Source: Hermodice carunculata (Eukaryota; Annelida; Polychaeta; Eunicida; Amphinomidae). From it: DNA of 64,000 nt. Both the position numbers and the translations under genes were made by a program. Positions 1 through 19,200 of this stretch are shown piece by piece. The DNA is taken from the NCBI GenBank assembly GCA_964020975.1, contig OZ026629.1, forward strand, positions 46,459,351 to 46,523,350, written 5' to 3'. Below the pieces are notes generated by a model. The model was not told where the DNA came from. It saw only the letters and a program-made list of their open reading frames with translations, and searched no databases. Each line of letters starts with the position of its first letter. Position 1 is the stretch's first letter.

Positions 1-1629
1 GTAGTGACTGACATTTACTGTTACATTAGTGTTTATGCCTTTGTTGAAAATTTTACCAGAATAAAAGCCTGATTTTCTAATCAGTTAGTATATAATATGT
101 TGCTACCTAAAGCAAGTCTGTGTTGCACTTCATTATGGCATTTAAATTTTATGTGTAGTATCTGTATTTTATCAAGAGATACCACCTGTGTTTGTGTGAA
201 ATTCATAAGACACAGTTGTTTATTTCCTTTGTATGTTTGCCTTTCACAAATCTACTTAGCTGCTAAAGTAAAACAACAAATTGCCTAGTACAGTGAAATA
301 TGTCAAAAACATTCCCAATATACATGTAGTGTTAAAATACATTTTCCAATGTTAGTAAAGGTTTTTCACCAGCAAGGCTTGTACTGACCAGTGACGTCCT
401 CTACAGGATACCAGTGACATCAATATGATCTACTGTTGCAAAACTTGTGCTATAAATATACACCACCTGCTTCATATGACCACTTTTAACTTAAACAGGA
501 GTGGTGGTTTAAGTACATAGTGCTGCTGTTTGTCTGAACATACATTCAATTTCCTCATGCATATAATTACCACTTATGTAAAAACTTGCCAGTACTTTCA
601 GACCTGTATCCACTATCGGGGCAACCTTCTCCATTGAGCTTCGTCTTTGACACAGTGGGGCGCTTGGCACTCACCCTATTGCTGACCCCCATATAATCTT
701 GTTATATGCTTCAAGTTTAATAGCTAGGGTACTGTTTATTTACTTGTTTTGAATATATAATAATGTTTAATCCTTGACCTTATTTCCACACAAAAATTGA
801 TACATGTACTGTGCATTTTTGTACCTACTTCATCGGTTTCAAAGTGCATGTAGGACTTCATATAAGAAGTTCCCTCACAAAGCATACCGGTATATTTTTT
901 CATGAGAACCTCTAACTCCAAATGCAGCCAAGTGATATGACAGGATCCTAGTGTGATGGAATGATAAAGAATATATCCCATTTATAGACATGGTAAAATA
1001 AATAAATAAGTGATAGGTTGGAACATTGTAGCACAGCTTGACTTTTTTTTTATTTTTAACTTTTGGGTTTCATGGGTATCAAAAGACATACTTACCTCTG
1101 GAATTAAAGATTTCTTATTTTGATTATTTTTCAAAACTTTGATACTAATTTTAACACTACATAAAGGCATCTTTTGTAAGTAGATTAATTTTATGGTGTC
1201 TTGGTGGTTGGTCTTAATAGTGTCATTGATCACTTATAAAATGAAAAGTTTTTGTAAGTTTTACATGTTGCTTGAATGACGGTTAGAGTCTATTTCTGTA
1301 AAGACAGATATAATGGTGTGTGAAGAACTTTGCAATTAAAAACATTTGAAATGGTCATATTCACTTATTTGATAATTTAGATTCGATCTTCTTTATTCTA
1401 TTTAATCACTTCACTTATTTTAAAGATAAAACTTGTATGATATAAACATGTTGCTTGGACGATAGTTGAAGTCTGTTTCTGTAACAAATAGATACGAAAC
1501 AGTATGGAGAACTTTGCAGTTGTAAACATTTGAATTGATTATATTTACTCATTTAATATTTGTTTGAAGGGAAGTAACTTTTGATTATGATCACAGCTAA
1601 ACTTGTGCAAATTTTATTGCTGTTTTTAG
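1..1629. other. Non-coding sequence, probably intron of HDHD2
   Basis: No exon could be recognised here. Because the first visible HDHD2 exon starts at 1630 in mid-protein, this stretch is most likely the preceding intron. It contains an imperfect tandem duplication (about 1261-1378 and 1446-1562), described separately. Otherwise it is AT-rich unique-looking sequence. Confidence 0.5.
1261..1562. repeat. Imperfect tandem duplication, two units of about 117 bp
   Basis: The stretch from about 1261 (ACATGTTGCTTGAATGACGG) reappears from about 1446 (AACATGTTGCTTGGACGATAG). Both units continue through 'TCTATTTCTGTAA' or 'TCTGTTTCTGTAA', 'GAACTTTGCA' and 'AAACATTTGAA'. The two copies are clearly diverged, so this is an old local duplication ending shortly before the first visible HDHD2 exon. 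Confidence 0.7.
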
Positions 1630-8949
<7,320 letters not shown>

Positions 8950-9574
8950 CCGTTCTTTTGAATTCAATTTTGATCAGTTTGGTTGATAAAAGTAAATACT
9001 GTCAAATCCCAAATAGAGTGGTGGCACTTTGCAGTTGACAAGCTGGAGTTGTCTCCAGGTGGGGAAAATGGAGAATTTTGTGTGCAGAAAGTTGCCCAAG
9101 ACATTAAACATGTGTAAATTATTGCTTTCTATGCTGGTTGAAGTTAGGCAAATATGAACAGTGTTAAAATGAAGAAAAGAACTATAACTTAAATTTTAGA
9201 AGATGGAACATTTGCAAAAGAAAAAAAAAAAAAGAAAGAAAATGCCTTTTTATCATTTTTTTTTTATTTTTTTTTTTTATTTTTGCAATTAGAAAATTTT
9301 TTTTGGTAACCTAGGGTTGCCAATATTCAGGATAAAAATTACACTGAGGGAGAGAGGTGACTGAGGTGAACCTGTGATTATTAAAGCAGCCGACTGGGGG
9401 TTGGTGCTGGAGGGGGATATCCCCTTCCCATAGAAAATTGTTTGAAATTTGATCGTTATTGATACAATCAAGTAAAATCTGAGATCAAAAATGAACTCCC
9501 ATCCAGTGTTCAAACATGTAACAAAGTGCTCACTTATGTACAAGGATACAGACAGTATTTTTTATTTTTTTCCA

Positions 9575-9580
9575 AATAAA
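9575..9580 (+). terminator. Candidate poly(A) signal for HDHD2
   Basis: AATAAA lies about 630 bases past the HDHD2 stop codon, in AT-rich sequence without recognisable repeats of the TE type. It is the first canonical AATAAA I see downstream of the stop; cleavage site unknown. Confidence 0.4.
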
Positions 9581-10586
9581 GTAGATTTTGGACTTTTTAT
9601 GAAATAATAGCACATTACATAGATGGATCTAAAATTACATAAATCTCATGCAAAGGCCATAATATTGGTAACAGTGATAAACATGAGGGTCACTTCTTGA
9701 AGGACTCATGTATGCATTTGACACTGGAATGGCAGGAAAACCATGTATTTCATAGCAAGTCAGCCATGGTCTTTGTGGGGTACAATGATAAAAGGTATCA
9801 GCTTTATGATATGAATAAGCACACCAGACCATGTGCTCACAAGGACAAGCAAAACTAGTGTTTGTAAGTTGTAATCAGCTGTGAGATGTTTTTGATTGTT
9901 ACCATGTTCTTCAGTGGTCTCTGAAACATGTTGGTACATTAAAAAACGATGATGACGACGACGACGACGATGCAGCAGCCGACAGCGATCTGCTTTTGGG
10001 GTGATCTTACAGGACTATTGCACTTTACTAGGTGAAGAATAACAGGTAAAAAATAAATAAATAACAGGTTGCAAAAGAAAGCAGTGAGTTAACTTGAGAA
10101 AATACTGGCATAATTAGAAGTCAAGGCAGGGATGGATCTTGATTTTAGGAAGGCTGCCCCCCCCCCTATCTCCAAAAAAAATAAATAAATAAAATAAAAT
10201 AAAAAATGACACAGTGTTTGTGTGTTTGTTATTTTTTCTCTTCAGGTGTTAGCACCATATTTCTTATATGTTGGCACAAATTTGACCATTGCACTTCAAA
10301 ATTTTGAAGGGGAGAAGCCATTGACCACTCCAAATCACTATCTGAAAACAAATTTCAATAAATGACCCAATTCTTTGGTCTGGTTTTTTTTTGAACAATG
10401 TAATTTCACATGTCCAGGACTTTGCCTGATTACCAGTTGTTTGTGTGAATAAAATGATGAAAATCAAGCATGTTTGTGGTCACGTTTGACATGGTTATCA
10501 CAAAATAATTCATGTTTAAAATGGCATACCTATGCTGGTGTTTTAAGAAAATTATCAAACTTTTCAGGTGACATGATGGCTTTGTT

Positions 10587-10616
10587 AGCTCAGCTGACTG
10601 TTAGGTCAGCTGAGCT
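10587..10616. repeat. Solo terminal hairpin of the hairpin-ended repeat family
   Basis: AGCTCAGCTGAC is followed by a short spacer and GTCAGCTGAGCT, forming a perfect 12-13 bp stem. The same hairpin ends the larger copies at 22886-22915 and, diverged, at 51354-51391. The DNA to the right ('CTTTTTGTGCTTCC') does not match the family body, so this is a solo end or a very short fragment. Confidence 0.6.
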
Positions 10617-11099
10617 GCTACCATCACTTTGCATCCCATCGCCCATCCACAATTCTTATTTTCAACTTTTTCCTAAAAAAAAACTGTTGGCTGACCCCGT
10701 GGCAGGGATCCACCTATGTTAGTCTGCTAAGTTAGCTTTGTGCAGGTTATCAATTAGGCATGTTCATCAAGCTTTTTGTGCTTCCCCTTTCAAGCCTGTG
10801 TGGTATGCATGTATAGTATTAATACAAATAAGACGAAATGGATATTATCTGTAAAGTTCACTTGGACAGAATTCGAACTGGATTGTTCATGACCTTCAGT
10901 TTTAGTCTAGTTTTGCCTACAATGGACAAAACATGTACTGCAGAAAATTTTTAACTCAAGTTGCCCATGTTAGCAGTGACACTTTGACTGATACACTCTG
11001 TATGTTTAAAACTTAAGTACACGTACACACATTTGTTTTTCAAACTAAATAAGCAGGCAACAGATGTGAACATTGTTCCATGATCAACATGGCAAAAAC

Positions 11100-12170
11100 C
11101 TTGCTACATGTGTCATATTTGTAGAAAGTTATTAGTTTTTTGTGCCTCCCCTACAATGGGGGGGGGGGGGGAGGGAGGCATGTTTTCTGGTTGTCTGACC
11201 GCCTGTCCTCCATCCATCCGCCTTTGTTGGTGCGATAACTTCAAATTTCCGCAAAGGATTTTTTTCAAATTTGGTACACAAATACATTCCTGGACTCCCA
11301 TTAGTTGATTAGATTTTGAGGTCACTGTGACCTATTTACTGCCTGTCTGAGCTTTGTTAGCACAATATCTTCATAATGGCTGGACAGATTTTTCTCAAAT
11401 TTGAAACACGTGCATTCCTTGACTCACGATCATTAGCTGATTAGATTTTGAGGTCACTGTGACCTATTTACAGCTTACCGTGACCTATTTACTGTCCATT
11501 TGAGCTTTGTTAGAGCAATTTCTTCAAAATGTACGGACATATTTTTCTCAAGTTTGGTACACAGATGGATTCTTTGACTCCCACTAGCTGATAGGAATTT
11601 GAATTCAGTGTGACTTAATTCCCACTTACTGTGTACTCTCTATCTTAGCATTTTAACTTATTTAAGCATAACATCTCCAAAATGGCCAGATAGATTTTTA
11701 TGACATTTGACACATATATATTTCTGGACCCCAAATAGGTGTTTAGATAATGAGGTCACTGGGACCTAGTTTCAGCCTAGCATGATCTATTTACTGTCCA
11801 TATGAGCTTTGTTAGGGCCATATTTTCTAAATACAGTTATACAATTTGGTACATAGATACATACCCAGACCCCCTTTAGCTGGTTAGAATTTGAGGTCAC
11901 TGTGACCTAGCTATTACTACCCATTTTTGTTACCATGATATCTTCAAAATGCTTAGATAATTTTTTCTCAAATTTGGTACAGAAATGCATTGCTTGGAAT
12001 AGAATAGGTGATTAAGATTTGAGGTCACTTTGATCTATTTACATGCGATTATGACCTTTTAATTTTGCATGCGAGCTTTCTTTTTTAAACCCTGATATCT
12101 GCAAAATGCTTGGATAGACATACCTGTTTGTCTGATGTTGAACAGCAATGCATTGGTAGTTAAAGGGGGG
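11100..12170. repeat. Divergent tandem repeats carrying AGGTCAnnnTGACCT palindromes
   Basis: Six or so degenerate units of 120-150 bp share 'GAGCTTTGTTAGCACAAT', 'TCTTCAAAATGGCTGGACAG', 'TTTCTCAAATTTGGTACAC', 'TTAGCTGATTAGATTTTGA' and then AGGTCACTGTGACCT. The palindrome is perfect at 11319-11333, 11451-11465 and 11894-11908. It is degenerate at 11753-11767 and 12022-12036. An oligo-G run lies at 11159-11171. The units are non-coding and sit between HDHD2 and the BEL element. Confidence 0.8.
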
Positions 12171-12311
12171 GGGGCAAGGGTGATGTGGATGCATTCCAGT
12201 GATTACTTGCAATCACAGTGCTCTAGTTTTGGGTTGTTTTTGTTTTGTTTTACTAGATTTATAAGAGCCCCAGAATAAAGTAGCTGATGTTTTGATTTGT
12301 TATATAGTCGT

Positions 12312-12316
12312 AGGAT
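12312..12316. repeat. Target-site duplication, left copy
   Basis: AGGAT directly abuts the left LTR and is repeated directly after the right LTR at 20373-20377. A 5-bp duplication is usual for BEL/Pao integration. Confidence 0.85.
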
Positions 12317-12893
12317 TGTACTGTCTCGGGGGTTAACGTGGCTAACTCCTTCACAGAGAGTAGAACCAATTCATGTTCCATCACAATTCAACACGCAGTG
12401 TTAGATTGAACTCAGTCCCTTTATTGAGAGCCCACATAATGGGTGACCATATGTATGTGGACAGACTGTAGGGGTGAGATGGGCAGTGATGAACAATGAA
12501 GACGTGTGGTAAACTGAAAGCATAGAACAGGGGGAAAACACAAGGATTTGCTTACCTACAAATGCTGCTAAATGTCCACAAGGAGAAACAAAATAAGGAG
12601 TGTATCTACTTACAGAGGGTGGTGACTTTGGCCCTGATTAATAAAAGGTACTTGTAGCTTGCTTGGCAGCCCACGAGAACAGCATCTCCCTGGTATGCAG
12701 TGTATGTGGGTCAGTGCGATGCAGGAGATGGTCAAAAGGCTTAAATTAACAGAAGTGTGCACCAGTACAGGTCACAGGGTCAACTGGGGGGTGGGTCGCA
12801 TAGGTACCTGAAGTAAACTTACATAAATGCTGGGTTACAAATTTCACCAGTGTTAAGACTGCACATCCTAACACATATGTGTGGGGCAGAACA
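12317..12893 (-). repeat. BEL/Pao LTR (3' LTR of the - strand element)
   Basis: Direct repeat of 19796-20372, starting TGTACTGTCTCGGGGG and ending GGGGCAGAACA on the + strand. Read on the element's own strand it starts TGTTCTGCCCC. A short G-rich purine tract next to its inner edge fits a polypurine tract. Confidence 0.93.
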
Positions 12894-13210
12894 CTCCCCG
12901 TCTGGTATCTTAAGGATACCACTATATCAATTGTCCAATATTTTGCTTCTTATAATCGTCTATAATGAAATATGAATGTCTCTAAAGTGTCCATAGAACG
13001 TCCACAGACTCAATTGATCTACTAGATACCTGTATACGACTAGTGAATTTTAAAGGTATCCATACCAGTTGCATAAATGTCTCTCTGGGGTATATAATCT
13101 CCACTGGCAGATGTGTTTTTTTTTTGTTTGTTTGTTTTTTTTTTCTTACTGTTTAACAATTTAAGGATACATTGTCTTTGTGCGTAGCAGATGGTCAAGG
13201 CTGCAGTCAC

Positions 13211-16200
13211 TCATTCCTGAGTAGAGTCGTCCCTTAGCAGGAGGACCAGCTCGCAGACCGGCCTACGGAGGGTTTTATTTTGGACGTTTACTTCCACCTT
13301 CCGCACCTTGCCGTCGTTGCTAGGCAAGGTCTTGACAATGCGTCCGATTGGCCAGTCGTTCCTTTTTGATTCCTTGTCCCTGACCAGCACTAGATCTCCT
13401 ATGCGCATGTTTTCCTTTGCATCATGCCACTTCCTCCTGGCTTGTAGAAGTGGCAGGTACTCTTTGCGCCATCTAGCCCAGAATACATTGGCCAAATACT
13501 GAGTGCGTCTCCACTGGCGAGCAGACAAGTCTCTTTTCTCAAATTCACCTGGTGGGGTTGTGGTACAAGTACTGGTTTTTTGAGTAAGCAGGGTGTTAGG
13601 CGTTAAGATCTCCGGTGCTTCTGGGTCTGTTGACACTGGGACAAGTGGTCTGGCATTCACGATGGCGGTGACTTCGGCCATGAAGGTTGCAAGTACATCA
13701 TGCGTTAGTTGGGTTGGTCCCAGGTCTCTGAACATGTTATCTACGATTCTACGCACAATTCCAATCATCCTTTCCCACACTCCACCCATGTGGGAGGAGT
13801 GAGGGGGGTTGAACTCCCATGTACACCCTTCACTGATGAGGAATTTACCGACATGTCTCCCATCCTTTTCTGTCATTAGGTGGTTGAGCTCATTACAGGC
13901 TCCAACGAAGTTAGAACCATTGTCTGAACGGAACTTTTTAACTGGCCCTCTGAGGGCTAGGAACCGCCTCAGAGCATTGATTGTTGTAGATGCATCCATT
14001 TGATCGATGATTTCAATGTGAATCGCTCGTGTCGTCATACATGTGAAAAGAATGGCCCATCTTTTGCTCTTGGCTTGGCCTCCTCTGGTGCGGCGTGCTA
14101 GTACTATCCAGGGTCCAAATACATCCAGTCCCACATGGGTAAATGGGGGATCAGGTGTAAGTCGCTCTACGGGTAAGTCTGCCATCAGTTGTGTTTCTTG
14201 ACTCCTTCGCAGCTTGCGACACACCACACACTTGTGCAGTATCTGATTAATGAGCCGTTTCGCACCTGGTATCCAGAAGCCGCCTGCACGAACCGCTCCA
14301 TGGGTGAAGTGGCGGCCTTGATGTTGTACCTTCTCGTGGAAGTGTCTGATCAGTAGAATGGCTATGTGGCTTTTTCCGGGCACAAGTATGGGGTTTCGTT
14401 CCCCGCTTGGTAGCCCTGAGTAGTTAAGGCGTCCACCAATCCTTAGCAAGCCATGTGTGTCAATGAATGGGTTCAATGTGTGTATGGGACTATCTCTGGG
14501 TATTGGTAGTCCTTTCTTTATGCAGGTGAGCTCTGATTGAAAGCTTGCTGCTTGAATGCTCAACATGATAATGTTCTGAGCTTGTGTGAGTTCTGTAATG
14601 CATGGTGATGTCTTGCAGAAATGCCAGCCTCGGCATGGTTTCTCCTCGACCTTTGAGGTGTATCTGTAGCTTCTGGTGATGTGAATGAGATTTCCAATGG
14701 CTCGCAGCAGCCTTTTCCACACAGAAAATTTCAAAAGATATTTGGGGTCTAGCAAGATTTTTGTTTTGACTCCAGTACAGAGTGCAGCTACTTGTGGCCT
14801 GACCTCTGGGTCACTCTCAAGGTCAATGTTGCTCTCTGGAGTGTTGTTTGTCAAGGTTTGGTTTTCTTTCAAAAACTTGGGTCCTGTGAGCCACGTTGTT
14901 GCGTGAAGGTCTGTGGCAGGCATAGGTCGTGTAGCATTATCTGCCGGGTTGATATCTGTTGGTATATAGTACCATTGATTGGGATCTGAGGTGTGTCTTA
15001 TTCGTGCAACACGGTTGCTCACATATGTGTAAAACCTCCTGGTTTCATTTTTAATGTAACCCATCACCACTTTACTGTCTGTGTAGAATGTTACTCTGTC
15101 TACCTCAATGTCTATTTCATCTCTGATGAGCTCATGCACTTCTACAGCTAGGACTGCAGCACAGAGTTCCAAACGTGGGATCGTTGTCGCATGAGTTGGA
15201 GCAAGTTTTGACTTGCCAATAATGAAGCTAACTTGGCTTTCTCCTTCGCAATCTGTGAGACGTAAGTAGGCTGCTGTGGCAATTGCAATTTCGGATGCAT
15301 CTGCGAATACGTGGAGCTCCTTTTGGGTCGCTTGGCTCAATGAGGTCTTTGAGTATGCACGGGGAATTCTTAAGTTCGCTAAGCTCTGAAGAGAATCTCT
15401 CCATCTGTTCCACTCCGCTTGTTTGTCTTGGGGTAGGGGATAGTCCCATTCTATTGGTGATTTGCTTTGCGTCATCAGCACATTTCTCAGAAAATGTTTT
15501 CCTTCGATCACCACTGGAGCAGCAAACCCTAGTGGGTCGTAGAGGCCATTTATTACAGACAGCAGACCTCTCTTGGTGTAAGGCTTCTCTTCATTTGATA
15601 CTTTGAAGGTTAAGGTGTCTGACTCCAAATCCCAGCTGACACCAAGACTCTGCTGCATAGGCAATGCATCATGATCCAGGTCTATGTTCTTGAGGTCTCC
15701 AGCATGGTCCTCTGTTGGAAAGGCTTCCATAACCTCAGTGCTGTTTGATGCAATCTTATGCAGCCTTAGATTGGCACTGGCTAACATGCCTTGGGTCCGT
15801 CGCAGCAGGTCTATCGCAGCTTCTGGTGTAGACACAGATTTTAATGCATCATCGACGTAAAAGTCTCTTTCAACAAACTGCCTTGCATCAGAGCCGTATT
15901 CCTGCTCTCCTGCCTCTGCAGTTTTCCTTAAGCCAAAGGTGGCGACCGCTGGGGATGGGCTATTCCCAAACAGATGAACTGTCATCCTGTATTCCACCAC
16001 TTCCGCATTTGGATCGTTGTTTTTGAACCACAGAAACCTCAGAAAATTCCTGTGCTCTGGCTTCACAAAAAAGGAATGAAACATTTGCTGGACATCTGCG
16101 GTGAGTGCTATTGGTTCGTGACGGAATCGCATAAGTACGCCAACCAAACTGTTCATTAAGTCAGGACCGCTGAGTAGGATGTTGTTCAGAGAGGCTCCAT

Positions 16201-19200
16201 TAAACTGAGCACTAGAGTCAAATACCACCCTTATCTTGTCTGGTTTCCTTGGGTGATATATGCCGAAATGTGCCAAAAACCAACATTCTTCCCTGTCCTG
16301 CAGTGGAGGGGCTAGTTCTGCATGGCCGTTGCGTAGTAAATCCTTCATGAATGTGAAATAGTGATCTTTCATTTTTGGTTTTTTGCTGAGGGAACGCTGA
16401 AGTGTCAGAAACCTTCTGAGTGCCAGTTCCCTGTTGTTTGGCAATCTAGGCCTTGGTACCTTAAAGGGCAGTGGTGCGGTCCAGCTATTTGATTTATCCT
16501 TGAGCATGTTGTTGGTCATGATGCTTAGGAACTTCCGGTCTTCCACAGACAGTCCGGGTTTGTTATCATTTTTCGTTCTGTCAAATACTGTAGACCCTAG
16601 CATTTCTGTCCCAGTAGTGAGCATGTTGCATTGGTCATGCGTGACAATTGGGTTGTTTAATCTGTCCTTAACGTTGATGGTGTTTGGGCATGGTTCCAAC
16701 ATAGAGGGACGTCCGTTTTCTAGAATGTATGTGCGGTATACATTTACTTCATTGGGTAAGTGTGATCTGTCGATGCACGTTTCCCCTACGATGACCCATC
16801 CAAGTGGCAGTCTCTGAGCATATGGTGCTCTGGGATGCGACCCAGTACGTTGATCGTGGACATGGTGTGCCTGGGGGATGTCTCTGCCAATTAACAAGAG
16901 TATCTGTGCATTTGAGTCGAGGGCAGGGATTAGGCCTGCAATTGAGGCAAGGTGATCGTGATGGCATGCAGTGTCCGGTGTTGGTATCTCATTTCGGTCG
17001 TTTGGTATGGCATTGCACTCTATCAGTGTTGGGAGATCCAGTGTGACGCTTCCATCAACAGCTTCCACCACAAGCCCATATGCTCTTTTCCCTGCCGTTT
17101 CCAGGTGACCTGCACAAGTTTGTAGGCTGTACGGTGAAGTTTCTCCTTTTATGTCAAGTGCATGGAAGAGTTCAGATTTGGCTAATGATCTGTTGCTTTG
17201 ATCATCCAATATGGCGTATGTCTTTATTTCATTAGCAGGGTCTGCTTTGACATAAACCTTGACCAGACAGATTTTAGCACAGGACTTTCCACTTCCGGAC
17301 AGTGTTTGATCGCCGCAAACCTCGGTGCACTTTGAATTAATGCCTGTAACTGGCACACTAGGAGCTTGCGTATTGACAGTTGTCTTACATTCTTCTCCCA
17401 TGGTATGTGGTGCTTGTTCCCCGTGCAAGGCTGTAGGATGTTTGTCACTGTCGCAGTCTGCGCATTTTGGCGGCAGTGTGCATTGACGGTATTTGTGTTC
17501 TGTAGAAGCACAGCACCGGAAACAGATTCCTTTCTGTTTCAAAAATTTTCTCCTTTCTTCCATTGGCTTAGCCCTGAAGGCTTTACACTCATTCAGCGCA
17601 TGTTTTGTGTTGTGTAGAGGGCAGCGCTTCTCAGGTTCAAGCGTCTTTTGTGTGGTGTTGGGAGCCTGTGTGTTGGAAACATCCAGCTTGTGTGCGGAGA
17701 CAGAAGTCTCCAGAGGCCTTCGCTTGGGAAACTCCTTGTTGTGACTTTCCCTTCTTGTGGCATTTGCTGACGTGTTGTAGTCAAAGCTGGGGTCGTTCCT
17801 GGTGTCTGCTATGTCTCGGATAAACTGGGCGAAAAGTTTGAAGGGAGGGAAAGAGACCTGGTTTTGCCTCTTGTACTTAACAGCATGGCTGGTCCACTTC
17901 TCTTGAAGACCGTATGGTAACTTTTCCACGATAGGGTTCACTCCACAGGCAGAATCGTAGTAGCTTAGGCCACCTAGCTGGGGGTCTTCCTTTGCAGATT
18001 CTAGTTCCGATAGGAGGTCCGCGAGCTCCCACAATTTTTTGTTGTCACGGCTGGTTAGTTTTGGAAAATTTGAGATTTTGTCCTTTATGGCCTTCTCCAC
18101 AGTTTCTGGGCATCCATAGCGTTTGTCCAGCCGCTCCCATACCTTTTGAAGTCCGAGGCCAGGGTTGCTGACATTAGCTGACCTGAGGCTTAGTGCATGT
18201 TTGGCAGAGTCGGGCCCGAGCCACTTTACTAATAGATCAATCTCTTCATTTGGTGTGATGTATAGGCTTGCGATGACGTCTTGGAAGGTGAGCTTCCAGG
18301 ATCTGTAATTTTCCGGCCTATCGTTAAATGTGGTCAACCTGGACATAACAAGTTCCTTCCTTAGCATGAACTTTGTCATATCTGTGATCACTGGGTTGTT
18401 TGTAGCATTCACGCAATATGCGGAATTTAAGAATTCGTCAGGACGGTTAGGTCCAGTTCCCTGTCTGTTGTGTGCCACCTGGTGGCCAGTATTGTGAGTA
18501 CTATATCTAGGCATTTGTTCACCACGACCAGCAGTAGCATGATCCGCGATGTAGGTATTGTTTGCTATAGCAGGTTCCATGTCTGGATGAACTGCAGGCC
18601 TGTTCTCGTCGTTAAGTGCGTGAAACGGGGCTTGTGAGTGTGCACTTAAAAATGATGCTGAGTGGGTTTCCACATATGTCTTGGTGCGATCTCTGGGATC
18701 TTCATGGGGTATCTGGTCAATTGAGCCACGTTGGCTCTCCCCGCCATGGTCGCTGAAGGATTCGAGGGCCTGTACCTCGGCTTCAACAGCAGCCGCTTCC
18801 TTTTGTTGGTGGAGTAATTTTAAATTAGCATCAATTTCCGCTTGCTGCAGTGCTTTATCCACTGCAGCTTTCTGGGCCTGTGCCTCTAAATGGTGTTTTT
18901 GAAGTTCTAATTGACGTTCTTTCTCTGCATATTCAGCTCTAGCGCGTGCCGCTTGGGCCTCAGCACGTTTTCTCGCAAGTATTGAGCTGGAGTCAGAGAT
19001 CCCTGTTTTTGCAGTTCTTTTGGATCTTGCTGTCTTTTTAGATTGTGAAGATTTGTGAGACATCGTCTCAGATAGAATCTGGATTCTTTGTTCGGTTTGC
19101 TCAATCGTGTGTTTTATTTGCTCATAGTAAGCTTCTTTCATCTCACTGTATATGTCCCTGTCACTCAAACTCTCTTGCGTGTTTGTTCTGATGAGGTAGG

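Larger units (their letters stand above)
8950..11100. other. HDHD2 3' flank and intergenic DNA
   Basis: After the HDHD2 stop comes presumed 3' UTR, then unique-looking AT-rich DNA. A short (GAC/GAT)n run lies at about 9948-9972, and a palindrome of the hairpin-ended repeat family is at 10587-10616. A patch near 9310-9430 (GGGTTGCCAATATTCAGG, GGAGGGGGATATCCCC) resembles TE ends but has no partner end here. No gene was recognised. Confidence 0.5.

Noticed and set aside
13308-19104. Many short frames on + and - within the BEL/Pao element
   Set aside because: All are shadows of the single gag-pol frame.
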